Positions 55,199-64,000 of a stretch of DNA of 64,000 bases are shown here, piece after piece; within the stretch, counting starts at the first letter, position 1; each line of letters starts with the position of its first letter. The notes beneath the pieces were generated by a model, which saw only the letters and a list, made by a program, of their open reading frames with translations, was not told the origin of the DNA and did no database searches. Location of the stretch: assembly GCA_949298955.1 (NCBI GenBank), contig CASFYQ010000002.1, positions 124,001 to 188,000 on the forward strand. The letters are read 5' to 3'. The position numbers were made by a program, and so were the translations under genes. This stretch comes from an uncultured Bacteroidales bacterium. GTDB taxonomy: Bacteria; Bacteroidota; Bacteroidia; Bacteroidales; Barnesiellaceae.

Positions 55199-56644
55199 TT
55201 AGATGCTCAACAAACTGAGGTCGGAGAAATAGCCATACACGCAGCTGGCAATACCCAACAACAGGATACCGGCCACACACACGATGAGGCTCACGCGCGA
55301 AGCGTTATCGCTGCGGAAGGGAGCGATGGCACACTCGTTCTCGGTATTGATGAACATGGCTTTTACCACCAGCAAATAATAGTAGAGCGAGATAATCGTG
55401 TTCAGCAAGGCGATGAGCACCAGGATATAGAATCCCGAGTGGATAGCCGAAGCAAAGATGAAGAACTTGCTGAAGAAACCGGCAAACGGCGGGATACCGG
55501 CCAGCGAGAACATGGCCAGCATCATGATGACACTCAACTTGGGATTGGTCTTGTACAACCCGTTATAGTCGTCCATACCCAGCTTCCCGCTGTTGCGCTC
55601 TACCACCGAGATAACCCCGAAGGCTGCCAGGTTGGAGAAGATATACACGAGCACATAGTAAACCAAAGCCGTCATACCTTGTGCCGAACCGGCGATGATA
55701 CCCAGCATGATGTAACCGGCCTGCGAAATAGACGAGAAAGCCAGGAAACGTTTGAGATTCTTCTGGCGAATGGCAAACAAGTTACCTACGGTAATCGTCA
55801 GCACAATCAAAGCCCACATAATACCCTGCCAAACAACCGGGTCGATGTAGAAGACCTTGTAGAGAACCAACAGCAAAGCAAAGGCAGCCGAGCCTTTCGA
55901 GATAACCGACAGATAAGAGGTTACCTGTGTGGGAGCACCTTCGTAAACGTCGGCCGTCCACAGGTGGAAAGGAACGAGCGACAGTTTGAAACCCATACCG
56001 GCCAGCACAAAAACGAGCGTGGCGATGAGCAGCGGGGTGTGGTTGGCCGAGATAGACACGGCGATGTCGTCGAAATAAAGCGTGCCCGCAACACCATAGA
56101 GGAACGACAGGCCCAGCAGGAAAAGAGCCGACGAGAAGACTGCCGTAAAGAGGTACTTGGCACCGGCCTCATACGACTCGGTATCCTTCTTGGTGATAGC
56201 GATGAGGGCTGCCATGGGCAACGAAGCGGTTTCGAGACCGATGAAGAAGAGCAGGAAATGTCCCGACGAAATCATCAGGTACATACCGAAAAGGGTAACC
56301 AGCAACAGCTCGTAGAACTCGCCCCGACGCACTTTCACATCGGGTGTATTCGTCCACGAAATAGATTGCAGCAGGACAATGAAGGTTCCTATATTGAGCA
56401 CGGTCTTTACCATCGACGTCATGGGCGAGGTCTCATACATGCCACCGAATGCCGAAGCCGACTCGACCGGTATGATGTTCCAAATCGTATGCAAGCCGAA
56501 CAAGACACACGCAGTAACCGATAATCCTTTGAGGCTTTTGTTCCCTCCAAAGGTGTCTACGAGAAATATCAACAGGAATACAACCAGCAACGATATTTCC
56601 GAGCGCATAACTAAAAACTGTGAATAATCCATATTCTGTATCAT
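55199..56644 (-). CDS. nuoN: NADH-quinone oxidoreductase subunit N
   Basis: A 481-residue antiporter-like membrane subunit of complex I. The first ATG (56644) shares one base with the nuoM stop (TAATG), so translation is probably coupled; a second ATG lies at 56632. The pattern of about 14 helices and the proton-channel lysine helices ([19 protein letters not shown], and [17 protein letters not shown]) fit NuoN. It closes the operon before the terminator at 55137. Confidence 0.94.
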   Translation of the reverse strand: MIQNMDYSQFLVMRSEISLLVVFLLIFLVDTFGGNKSLKGLSVTACVLFGLHTIWNIIPVESASAFGGMYETSPMTSMVKTVLNIGTFIVLLQSISWTNTPDVKVRRGEFYELLLVTLFGMYLMISSGHFLLFFIGLETASLPMAALIAITKKDTESYEAGAKYLFTAVFSSALFLLGLSFLYGVAGTLYFDDIAVSISANHTPLLIATLVFVLAGMGFKLSLVPFHLWTADVYEGAPTQVTSYLSVISKGSAAFALLLVLYKVFYIDPVVWQGIMWALIVLTITVGNLFAIRQKNLKRFLAFSSISQAGYIMLGIIAGSAQGMTALVYYVLVYIFSNLAAFGVISVVERNSGKLGMDDYNGLYKTNPKLSVIMMLAMFSLAGIPPFAGFFSKFFIFASAIHSGFYILVLIALLNTIISLYYYLLVVKAMFINTENECAIAPFRSDNASRVSLIVCVAGILLLGIASCVYGYFSDLSLLSI

Positions 56645-58134
56645 TAAAGAGCTTGAGACAACAAATTAGTAATAGGTTCTACACCTTCGCGAATAAGGTC
56701 GGAAATCCAGTGCGGGAAACTACCGATAGCAACCACACACACGATGAGGGTGATGACCGACAGGCGTTCCCACCAGGTAGCATCGGTCAACTCGCGATGA
56801 TGCTCATTCTGCACGGCACCGTACAACAGCTTCCCGACCACTCGCAAAATATAAACCGCAGTAATCACAATCGAGGTACAAGCTACAATGGTAAATACCC
56901 GATGGAAGGTATCGGTATGTTCGAACGAGCCGACGAAGATAGTCATCTCGGCTACGAAACCGCTCAATCCCGGCAAACCCAGCGAAGCCAAACCGGCAAT
57001 CACATAACCTACCGAAAGGAACGGCATAATCTGCATCAAGCCGCCCATCTCGCGAATATCGCGAGTATGGGTACGACCGTAAATCATACCGATGAGTGCA
57101 AAGAAGAGAGCCGTCATCAAACCGTGCGAAAGCATCTGTATCACGGCACCTGTCATGGCGGTGGTGTTGAGCATAAGGATTGCAAACAGCACCAGACCGC
57201 AGTGGCTTACCGAAGAGTAGGCGTTGATGTATTTAAGGTCGGTTTGAACACAAGCGCTGAATGCACCGTAAACGACACTGATACCCGTCAGAATCAAGAA
57301 TATCCAAGCCAGTTCGTTGGCCGCCTGGGGCATGAGGTAGATAGCCACACGGAAACAGCCGTAACCTCCCAGTTTCATCAGTACACCAGCGTGCAACATC
57401 GACACGGCCGTAGGCGCCGAAGCGTGACCGTCGGGCGACCATGTGTGGAACGGGAACATGGCTCCCAGCACACCGAATCCCACAAACGTCATGGGGAAGA
57501 GGAAATACTGCCAGTTCATGGGGATATTGCCATGCTCGGCAATCTCGACTACGTTCATCGAGTGGAGGCCCGATTGATAGTAAATACCCAGGATACCAAT
57601 CATCAGCAGGGCCGAACCACCCATCAGCATCAGCGTCAGCTTCATGGCCGAGTAGGTCTTGCGGCCGCTACCCCAAACACCAATCAAAAGATACATGGGG
57701 ATAAGAGCCACCTCGTAGAACATGAACATCGTGAAGAGGTCGACCGAGATAAAGAACCCGAATACGCCCGTCGAAAGCAGCATGAACCACAAGAAAAACT
57801 CCTTGGGCAGCGGGTCGATTTTCCACGAAGCGAAAACTCCGGCAAATACAATAATGGACGAAAGCAGCAACATGGCCACCGACACGCCGTCCACGCCCAC
57901 AGCATAGTGTATGTTCAGCGGAGCATACCACATGCAGCTGTCGGTAAACAACATCGTCGCTGTATTTCCAGCAGCGCGTTCGGCCAGAAACTCAACGAGA
58001 GTGTAAACGGACAACGCCAACAATAAGGTTGAACCAATAACCGCTACCGTTCGTATCTGTTTCATATCTCTTGAGATCCAGAGGCCCAGCATCATCAAGA
58101 GAGGGATAAGCACAAATAATGATAGAAAATTCAT
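56644..58134 (-). CDS. nuoM: NADH-quinone oxidoreductase subunit M
   Basis: A 496-residue proton-pumping subunit. The key helices [22 protein letters not shown] and [15 protein letters not shown] are present, as is the [18 protein letters not shown] block with the essential Glu. The ATG at 58134 is preferred over one at 58161, which lies closer to nuoL and adds a Lys-rich start not typical of the family. It lies between nuoL and nuoN in the standard order. Confidence 0.95.
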   Translation of the reverse strand: MNFLSLFVLIPLLMMLGLWISRDMKQIRTVAVIGSTLLLALSVYTLVEFLAERAAGNTATMLFTDSCMWYAPLNIHYAVGVDGVSVAMLLLSSIIVFAGVFASWKIDPLPKEFFLWFMLLSTGVFGFFISVDLFTMFMFYEVALIPMYLLIGVWGSGRKTYSAMKLTLMLMGGSALLMIGILGIYYQSGLHSMNVVEIAEHGNIPMNWQYFLFPMTFVGFGVLGAMFPFHTWSPDGHASAPTAVSMLHAGVLMKLGGYGCFRVAIYLMPQAANELAWIFLILTGISVVYGAFSACVQTDLKYINAYSSVSHCGLVLFAILMLNTTAMTGAVIQMLSHGLMTALFFALIGMIYGRTHTRDIREMGGLMQIMPFLSVGYVIAGLASLGLPGLSGFVAEMTIFVGSFEHTDTFHRVFTIVACTSIVITAVYILRVVGKLLYGAVQNEHHRELTDATWWERLSVITLIVCVVAIGSFPHWISDLIREGVEPITNLLSQAL

Positions 58135-58168
58135 ATGTTTCTTTAATTTTTTATCGTTCAACCATCAG

Positions 58169-60076
58169 TTAAAAGCACATGGCCAATACGGCTATCAGCA
58201 AAGCGCCCATAATGAATACCCATACATACCACTGGATATATCCCGACTGCAACTTGCGTATGCCGTAGGAAACACCGTTGGTCACAGTAGCCAGCATATT
58301 CATCGTACCGTCGACGATATGGCGGTCGAACCAGGCAATGGGCCGGCAGATACGCTGGAAGATAACTTTGTGGGTAACCCACATATAAAGTTCGTCCATA
58401 TAGAACCGGTGATAAGCAGCCGTGTGCAACGCACGGAACTTGTCGGCCATAGCCTTGGGCTTGGAGTTCTCGGTGCGATACAGCCAGGTGGCCAATGCGA
58501 TGGCAACAACGGCAACAATTACGCTGGTGATTGCCACTTTCGGGTCGAGGTGAATGTGATATTCCTGCCCATTTACCGATACGAACTCACCGAAGGGAAT
58601 GAAACCGGCTACGCAGGTAACCAATGCCAAAAATATCAGCGGCAGATACATGCTCTTGGGAGCCTCGTGCGGCGTATGATGACCGTAATCGGGTTTGTTC
58701 CACCAGAAAATGCGGTAATACAGACGGAACATGTAGAAGGCGGTGAGACCGGCAACAGCCGTCATCCAAACGCCCCAAAGCGTACTCTTCTCAAAAGCGG
58801 CCGTAAGAATTTCGTCCTTACTGAAAAAGCCCGAGAAGGGAGGAATACCGGCGATAGCCAGACAGGCAATCAGGAAAGTAATATGAGTCACCGGCATATA
58901 TTTGCGCAGGTTGCCCATCTCGGACATCTCATTGGAGTGAACAGCATGGATAATGCAACCGGCTCCCAGGAAGAGCAATGCCTTGAACATAGCGTGCGTG
59001 AAGAGGTGGAACATAGAAGCCATGTAGCCAAGACCGGCGTGCAGGTCGGTATCGAAAGCCACACCCAAAGCCACCATCATAAAGGCAATCTGCGAAATAG
59101 TCGAGAAAGCGAGTACACGTTTGATGTCGGTTTGCACACAAGCAACCACAGCCGCATAGAGAGCCGTGATGGCACCCACCCAGGTAATGAGGTCGAGCAC
59201 CTCGGGCACGGCACAGTACATGGGGAAGAGCCGGGCTACCAGATAAACACCGGCCACCACCATGGTAGCAGCGTGAATCAAGGCCGATACGGGAGTAGGA
59301 CCCTCCATGGCATCGGGCAACCAGATGTGCAACGGGAACATGGCCGACTTACCGGCACCACCCATAAAGATGAGCGCCATAGCCCAAGCGGCTACCGAGC
59401 AACCCAGGAAGGTCATGCCGGCCGTCTCGGTTACCAGCGAGGTGGGGTTCGACATCAGAGTCTGGAAATCGAACGTCTCGGTAAAGAACGAGAGGATAAG
59501 GATACCGATGAGGAAGCCCAAGTCGGCAAAACGCGTTACGATAAAAGCCTTTTTCGAAGCCGATACCGCAGCAGGCTTCGTATAGTAAAAGCCAATGAGC
59601 AGATAAGACGAAACACCCACCAGCTCCCAGAAGATATACATCTGGAAAATGTTGGTAGCCACAACCAGCCCCAGCATCGAGAAGCTGAAAAGCGACAAGA
59701 AAGCATAGTAGCGTTGGAAACCTTTCTCGCCATGCATATAGCCCATACTGTAAATATGAACCATAAGCGAGACCGTTGTGATTACAACCAGCATCATCAC
59801 CGAAATAGGATCGAGCAGGATACCCAGGTCGATGTGCAGATGCTCGGTAAAGCGCAGCCACTCGAAATTGACCGGCTGCAAAGGTGCATAAACGCCTTCG
59901 GCATTGCGCGGCATGGTGAAATAGTCGAACGCCACCATATAGGCCAGCACGGCGGTCACCGTCAGCCCGAGGGTTCCCAGGATACCGGCTACACGCTCGC
60001 TCAACTTATGCCCTGCAAGTCCCAGAAAGAGGAACATACAAAGCGGGAGTAAAAGTATTATAACTGAATATTCCAT
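58169..60076 (-). CDS. nuoL: NADH-quinone oxidoreductase subunit L
   Basis: A 635-residue subunit, the largest antiporter-like component. It shows GKSAMFPLHIWLPDAMEGPTPVSALIHAAT, the FSTISQIAFMMVALG helix and the C-terminal long lateral helix followed by a last anchor. The ATG at 60076 is preferred to the TTG at 60085 that overlaps nuoK. The gap to nuoK is 5 bases. Confidence 0.95.
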   Translation of the reverse strand: MEYSVIILLLPLCMFLFLGLAGHKLSERVAGILGTLGLTVTAVLAYMVAFDYFTMPRNAEGVYAPLQPVNFEWLRFTEHLHIDLGILLDPISVMMLVVITTVSLMVHIYSMGYMHGEKGFQRYYAFLSLFSFSMLGLVVATNIFQMYIFWELVGVSSYLLIGFYYTKPAAVSASKKAFIVTRFADLGFLIGILILSFFTETFDFQTLMSNPTSLVTETAGMTFLGCSVAAWAMALIFMGGAGKSAMFPLHIWLPDAMEGPTPVSALIHAATMVVAGVYLVARLFPMYCAVPEVLDLITWVGAITALYAAVVACVQTDIKRVLAFSTISQIAFMMVALGVAFDTDLHAGLGYMASMFHLFTHAMFKALLFLGAGCIIHAVHSNEMSEMGNLRKYMPVTHITFLIACLAIAGIPPFSGFFSKDEILTAAFEKSTLWGVWMTAVAGLTAFYMFRLYYRIFWWNKPDYGHHTPHEAPKSMYLPLIFLALVTCVAGFIPFGEFVSVNGQEYHIHLDPKVAITSVIVAVVAIALATWLYRTENSKPKAMADKFRALHTAAYHRFYMDELYMWVTHKVIFQRICRPIAWFDRHIVDGTMNMLATVTNGVSYGIRKLQSGYIQWYVWVFIMGALLIAVLAMCF

Positions 60077-60081
60077 ATCGA

Positions 60082-60393
60082 TCAATATTTCATTTTATCA
60101 AGGTTATTCACGTCAACATTCCGTATATGGCGGAAGATGTTGATAATGATTGCAATGGCAAGCGCTGTCTCGGCAGCGGCAATACCTATTGCAAAGAGGG
60201 TGAAGAAGAATCCCTCCATAGCTTCGGGGAAAAGGTAGCGGTTGAACACCACAAAGTTGATGTCGGCCGCATTGAGCATCAGTTCGAGCGAAATGAGCAT
60301 CGCCAGCATATTCTTACGCGTAACGAACCCGTAAACCCCGGCAAAAAACATGATGGTACTTACCACCAAATAGGCAATCATTGGTATTTCCAT
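60082..60393 (-). CDS. nuoK: NADH-quinone oxidoreductase subunit K
   Basis: A 103-residue three-helix membrane subunit. The conserved ISLELMLNAADINFV helix and the AETALAIAIIINIFR helix with its buried Glu are intact. It follows nuoJ after 5 bases. Confidence 0.95.
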   Translation of the reverse strand: MEIPMIAYLVVSTIMFFAGVYGFVTRKNMLAMLISLELMLNAADINFVVFNRYLFPEAMEGFFFTLFAIGIAAAETALAIAIIINIFRHIRNVDVNNLDKMKY

Positions 60394-60398
60394 AGTTC

Positions 60399-60917
60399 TT
60401 ATCTTTTACGGGCAATCATAATGCCACCGATGATACATGCCAATAACAACACACTGATAGCTTCGAAGGGCAACAAATACTGATATTTGTCCATGCCCAT
60501 GAGCGCATGGCCTATCACCTTCATGTCGACCTCGCCGGCAATCACGCTGGTGAGAGGTTTGGTAAAGAATGGATAGGTGAGCAACGTATAGCCGCACACG
60601 ACTGCGCCGAAAATCGAAGCAATAAGCCCGACTACCCGTTTCTTCGAGGTGAGAGCTTCCGACTTGTCTCCGGGGTGACTCGTCAACAAAATCGAGAAGA
60701 CAAACAGCACGACAATACCACCAGCATATACGGCCAGTTGTACAGCTCCCAAGAAGGTATAGTCAAGCTGAAAATAAATACCGGCTGTCGCAAACAGGAC
60801 GAACAGGAGGTAAGTGGCTGCCCGCAAAATGCGCCTCGTGGTGACCGTAAGTATCGAACAAACCACGATGACCAGCGCAAGCAAGCCGAAGATTACTTGA
60901 TTTGCTATTTGTTCCAT
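60399..60917 (-). CDS. nuoJ: NADH-quinone oxidoreductase subunit J
   Basis: A 172-residue membrane subunit with five helices. LDYTFLGAVQLAVYAGGIVVLFVF (helix 3 with its pi-bulge type YAGGI) is the family signature. It is between nuoI and nuoK. Confidence 0.94.
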   Translation of the reverse strand: MEQIANQVIFGLLALVIVVCSILTVTTRRILRAATYLLFVLFATAGIYFQLDYTFLGAVQLAVYAGGIVVLFVFSILLTSHPGDKSEALTSKKRVVGLIASIFGAVVCGYTLLTYPFFTKPLTSVIAGEVDMKVIGHALMGMDKYQYLLPFEAISVLLLACIIGGIMIARKR

Positions 60918-60929
60918 AATGTTAATCTA

Positions 60930-61394
60930 TTATTTTTCGGTTGGGTTATCGGTATGATTGAGAATCTTCACCAGCTTGTCGCGCTGGAAAACAGCGTGCT
61001 CAAATTCATTGGTGAACTTGATGGCGTGATGAGGACACGTAGTCACACACAACTGACAGAACGTGCAACTGCCCAAGTCATACACATATTTGTCTAACAC
61101 TCTCTTGGTTTTACCATCTTCGGTGGTAATCTTCGATGCCTCGATTTTGATGGTGCCGTTGGGGCAATTCATCTGACAGATACCGCAAGCCACGCATTTG
61201 TGCTGCCCGTTCTCGTCGTAAATCAAGGTCAACGTACCTCTAAAACGCTCGGGGATTTTCAATGTCGCCCGGTTTTCGGGGTATTGTTCGGTAACTTTCC
61301 GGCTGAAAAAGTACTTGCCCGTAACTCCCATTCCTTGGAGGAGGCTCAACAGTCCTTTCCAGAAAGATGTAATGTAATTTTTCAAACTTCCCAT
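60930..61394 (-). CDS. nuoI: NADH-quinone oxidoreductase subunit I (2x[4Fe-4S])
   Basis: A 154-residue ferredoxin-like subunit carrying clusters N6a and N6b. Both cysteine motifs are complete: CVACGICQMNCP (about residues 67-78) and CTFCQLCVTTCP (about 109-120). It passes electrons toward NuoB. It is the first nuo gene here, with atpG and a terminator upstream instead of nuoH. No TAnnTTTG box was found in the 56 bases between that terminator and this start. Confidence 0.95.
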   Translation of the reverse strand: MGSLKNYITSFWKGLLSLLQGMGVTGKYFFSRKVTEQYPENRATLKIPERFRGTLTLIYDENGQHKCVACGICQMNCPNGTIKIEASKITTEDGKTKRVLDKYVYDLGSCTFCQLCVTTCPHHAIKFTNEFEHAVFQRDKLVKILNHTDNPTEK

Positions 61395-61450
61395 AAATCT
61401 CTTTACAGAACTCTTATTTAATTAGTTAACACTATGGTTTATTTCGTTCA

Positions 61451-61476
61451 TAAAAAGAGCTTGGCTCTCCAAGCTC
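61451..61476 (-). terminator. Rho-independent terminator of the ATP synthase operon
   Basis: GAGCTTGG at 61457-61464 pairs with CCAAGCTC at 61469-61476 around a four-base loop. On the minus strand the stem is followed by five T (61456-61452). It lies directly after atpG and before nuoI. Confidence 0.88.
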
Positions 61477-61488
61477 CCGATCGATATA

Positions 61489-62370
61489 TCAATCTACTTG
61501 TCCTCCTGCTATATCCAACAATTCGGACGTAATACTCTGCTGACGCAACTTATTGTATTCCAACTGCAAATCGTCCAACAACTCTTTGGCATTATCGTTT
61601 GCCGACTGCATGGCCATTACCCGAGCCGCCTGTTCAGAAACCCGGTTGGAACTGATGGCCTCCTGCATGCTCGACAAGACATAAAGCGGCAGTATCTCAT
61701 TATAAATGGCATTCACATCGGGCTCGAACAAATAGGGCTTGTTGCGCTCGAGTTTCTCGCCCGCAGCCAAATCGCCTGCCGCAATCGGCAATAACCGGCG
61801 TGTAGCCAACGACTGCTTGCTGGCACTCTTGTAATGCGTGTATACAACCTCGATTTCATCGACCCGGCCGGTCAGAAACTCACGAGTGAGCTCGCCCGTG
61901 AAACGGGCAATATCCTCGGCCGAACTCTTGGCCGTCATATAATCGGCTATGGCAATCTCCACACTCTCACCCGCCAGCTTATGAGCAAATTGAGAAGCTT
62001 TCTTTCCTATCGGGTAAACAACAAACATCACGGAATTACCGGCCTCTTCACGCTCGCGGTCGATGAGTTCGAGTGTGTGTTTAAACAAGTTCATGTTGAA
62101 TGCGCCACACAATCCCTCGTCCGAGCTGAGCACGACTATGGCCCGCCGCTTCACAGGACGAACCTCGGTGAGCGGAGAACTATACTCTGCATCGGCAGAA
62201 ACAAGATGATTGATGGTACGCTGAATCTGATCCCTGAACGGCCGCACACGCCGCAAAGCCAATTCGGCCTTGTGCATCTTGGCCGACGAAATCATCTTCA
62301 TCGCACCGGTTATTTTTTCGGAAGAAGCGACCGAGCCGATTCTTCCTTTCAAGTCGCGCATTGATGCCAT
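61489..62370 (-). CDS. atpG: ATP synthase gamma subunit
   Basis: A 293-residue F1 rotor subunit. The N-terminal helix MASMRDLKGRIGSVASSEKITGAMKMISS and the C-terminal helix with RVMAMQSANDNAKELLDDLQ, the ends that form the coiled-coil shaft, are conserved. The central part is somewhat longer than in model species. It lies 3 bases after atpA and is followed by the terminator, the usual last place in Bacteroidales atp operons. Confidence 0.96.
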   Translation of the reverse strand: MASMRDLKGRIGSVASSEKITGAMKMISSAKMHKAELALRRVRPFRDQIQRTINHLVSADAEYSSPLTEVRPVKRRAIVVLSSDEGLCGAFNMNLFKHTLELIDREREEAGNSVMFVVYPIGKKASQFAHKLAGESVEIAIADYMTAKSSAEDIARFTGELTREFLTGRVDEIEVVYTHYKSASKQSLATRRLLPIAAGDLAAGEKLERNKPYLFEPDVNAIYNEILPLYVLSSMQEAISSNRVSEQAARVMAMQSANDNAKELLDDLQLEYNKLRQQSITSELLDIAGGQVD

Positions 62371-62373
62371 AGT

Positions 62374-63951
62374 TTATGCCTTAAATCGGTTAGCCACGTC
62401 GGTAGCGACTTCGGTCATAAGGGCGGCAATCTTGTCGTCGAGATGGCCTGCCCGCAATTCGTCCAGAACCTCGTGGCTGTATTTTGATTTCAATATCTGC
62501 AAATACAATTTCTCAAATTCGGCTACCTGATCGAGCGAGATATTGCGCAACAGCCCTTGCGTACCGCAATAGATGATGGCAATTTCTTCCTCGACGGGAA
62601 CCGGCGAGTATTGGGGCTGAATGAGTATACGCTCGTTTTTGCGGCCCTTGTCGATGGTCATGGCGGTTACCGGATCTACATCGCCACCGAATTTGGTGAA
62701 CGACTCGAGCTCGCGGAACTGCGCCTGGTCGATTTTCAACGTACCGGCAATCTTCTTCATGGCTTTCACTTGGGCTTTACCTCCCACACGCGATACCGAG
62801 ATACCTACGTTAATGGCCGGACGCACGCCTTGGTTAAAGAGGGCGGTCTCGAGGAATATCTGCCCGTCGGTAATCGAAATCACATTGGTGGGGATATAGG
62901 CCGACACGTCGCCTGCCTGCGTCTCGATGATGGGCAATGCTGTCAACGAACCGCCGCCTTTCACCATCGGTTTCAAGGCTTCGGGCAAGTCGTTCATCGA
63001 CGAGGCCACAGAGTCGTTGTTGATAATCTTGGCCGCACGCTCGAGCAGACGGGAGTGCAGGTAGAAAATATCGCCCGGATAGGCTTCACGACCCGAAGGA
63101 CGACGCAAGATAAGCGAAATCTCACGATAAGCGACAGCCTGTTTCGACAGGTCGTCATAAATTACCAACGCATGGCGCCCGCTATCGCGGAAATATTCGC
63201 CGATGGCGGCACCGGCAAACGGTGCATAATAGCGCATCGCTGCCGAGTCGGAGGCATTGGCTGCCAGCACGACAGTATAGTCGAGAGCCCCGTGCTCGCG
63301 CAGGGTATTGACCAAGGCGGCAACCGACGACGCTTTCTGTCCGATAGCCACATAGATACAATACAAGGGAGTCCCGTTTTTATAATTATCCCGCTGGTTG
63401 ATAATCGTATCGATGGCAATCGCGGTCTTTCCGATCTGGCGGTCGCCGATAATCAACTCACGCTGTCCTCGACCAATGGGCACCATCGAGTCGATGGCTT
63501 TGATACCGGTTTGCAAAGGCTCGTCGACGGGCTGACGGAAAATCACACCCGGAGCCTTGCGCTCAAGGGGCAATCTGATAAGGTCGCCCTGGATAGGACC
63601 TGCACCGTCGATAGGCTCGCCCAACGTGTTGATTACCCGGCCGAGCAATCCCTCGCCTATGGGCAGAGAAGCAATCTCGCCGGTGCGGCGAGCCGTCATG
63701 TTCTCGGTAACCTTGTCGACATTATCGAACAAGATAACACCCACGTTACTCTCTTCCAAGTTCATGGCCACGCCGTGCACCCCGTTTTCGAACTCGATCA
63801 GTTCGCTGGAACGCACATTGTCGAGCCCGTACACGTGAGCCACTCCGTCACCCACTTCGAGAACTGTACCCACTTCTTCGAAATTGATCTTGGAATCGAC
63901 CTCGTCGAGTTGTTTCTTTAATATATCCGATATTTCACTGGGTTTTATCAT
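62374..63951 (-). CDS. atpA: ATP synthase alpha subunit
   Basis: A 525-residue F1 subunit. The P-loop [14 protein letters not shown] is near residues 170-183; I replaces the common T before GKT. The [17 protein letters not shown] segment and the final DEL-type helix are present. It pairs with the beta subunit encoded outside the window. Its ATG is one base beyond the stop codon of atpH. Confidence 0.97.
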   Translation of the reverse strand: MIKPSEISDILKKQLDEVDSKINFEEVGTVLEVGDGVAHVYGLDNVRSSELIEFENGVHGVAMNLEESNVGVILFDNVDKVTENMTARRTGEIASLPIGEGLLGRVINTLGEPIDGAGPIQGDLIRLPLERKAPGVIFRQPVDEPLQTGIKAIDSMVPIGRGQRELIIGDRQIGKTAIAIDTIINQRDNYKNGTPLYCIYVAIGQKASSVAALVNTLREHGALDYTVVLAANASDSAAMRYYAPFAGAAIGEYFRDSGRHALVIYDDLSKQAVAYREISLILRRPSGREAYPGDIFYLHSRLLERAAKIINNDSVASSMNDLPEALKPMVKGGGSLTALPIIETQAGDVSAYIPTNVISITDGQIFLETALFNQGVRPAINVGISVSRVGGKAQVKAMKKIAGTLKIDQAQFRELESFTKFGGDVDPVTAMTIDKGRKNERILIQPQYSPVPVEEEIAIIYCGTQGLLRNISLDQVAEFEKLYLQILKSKYSHEVLDELRAGHLDDKIAALMTEVATDVANRFKA

Positions 63952-63952
63952 A

Positions 63953-64000
63953 TCACTTGCTGTTTAGCAATTTCAAACGCAATTTTTTTAATTCACTATT
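63953..64000 (-). CDS. atpH: ATP synthase delta subunit, C-terminal end (partial)
   Basis: Only the last 15 codons are in the window ([15 protein letters not shown]), ending in TGA at 63955-63953, one base before the atpA start. The SVxxxLxxLxxxL type ending and the place before atpA, where atpH stands in Bacteroidales operons, give the identity. The 5' part lies beyond base 64000. Confidence 0.65.
   Translation of the reverse strand, partial: NSELKKLRLKLLNSK

Noticed and set aside
58319..60052. Long plus-strand reading frame opposite nuoL
   Set aside because: Antisense shadow of nuoL; similar frames lie opposite nuoM, nuoN, atpA and the RND pump gene, all without protein-like character.
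1..64000. Mobile elements or prophage
   Set aside because: No transposase, integrase, terminase, relaxase or capsid-type protein and no target-site duplications were recognised on either strand.

Overview
The window reads as a chromosomal segment of a Bacteroidales bacterium. The evidence is the TAnnTTTG type -7 promoter boxes in front of many genes, the weak Shine-Dalgarno sites, and families typical of the phylum: PorW/SprE, PorX, a FimB/Mfa2-like lipoprotein, DUF5723 and a truncated-style Nuo complex. GC is about 50% in most genes. A Barnesiella-like organism would fit the GC and gene content, but that is a guess from memory, not a comparison. No phage, integrase, transposase or CRISPR array was found.

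Layout. 0-5.2 kb: overlapping porW and porX (type IX secretion), tsaE and a small Imm17-like membrane protein. 5.3-10.1 kb: fimbrial-anchor-like lipoprotein, DNA-alkyl repair methyltransferase, a multipass membrane protein, a free-standing B3/B4 domain protein and a dicarboxylate/amino-acid symporter. 10.2-16.0 kb: a very large alpha-2-macroglobulin-like protein without a thioester. 16.3-19.4 kb: a lipoprotein plus DUF5723 outer-membrane protein pair. 19.7-24.4 kb: an accessory locus of secreted proteins with VREG-type repeats. It holds two tandem paralogues with nearly identical ends and divergent middles, and one frameshifted small gene.

24.5-38.4 kb: housekeeping genes (mdh, a YrdC-family gene, tRNA-Lys, tdk, dacB, rsmI, ribBA, an LptF/G permease) mixed with lipoproteins. 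Here a dispersed intergenic repeat carries a ready-made -33/-7 promoter and sits upstream of three genes. 38.6-41.5 kb: a START-like protein and the pta-ackA acetate pathway. 41.6-48.2 kb: an RND efflux operon (membrane fusion protein, pump, TolC-like channel) divergent from an AraC regulator. 48.4-55.1 kb: a porin, imelysin lipoprotein and di-haem oxidoreductase operon, followed by the CcsB-CcsA fusion for cytochrome c maturation. 55.2-64 kb, minus strand: the 3' end of the ATP synthase operon (atpH-atpA-atpG), a terminator, then nuoI-J-K-L-M-N without nuoA-H.

The genes link functionally in several places. PorW/PorX would serve secretion of proteins such as the two 20.9-24.4 kb paralogues, whose C-termini look like type A sorting domains. 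CcsBA could mature the haem-binding oxidoreductase encoded just upstream. Nuo and ATP synthase form the respiratory block, and Pta-AckA handles fermentative acetate production.
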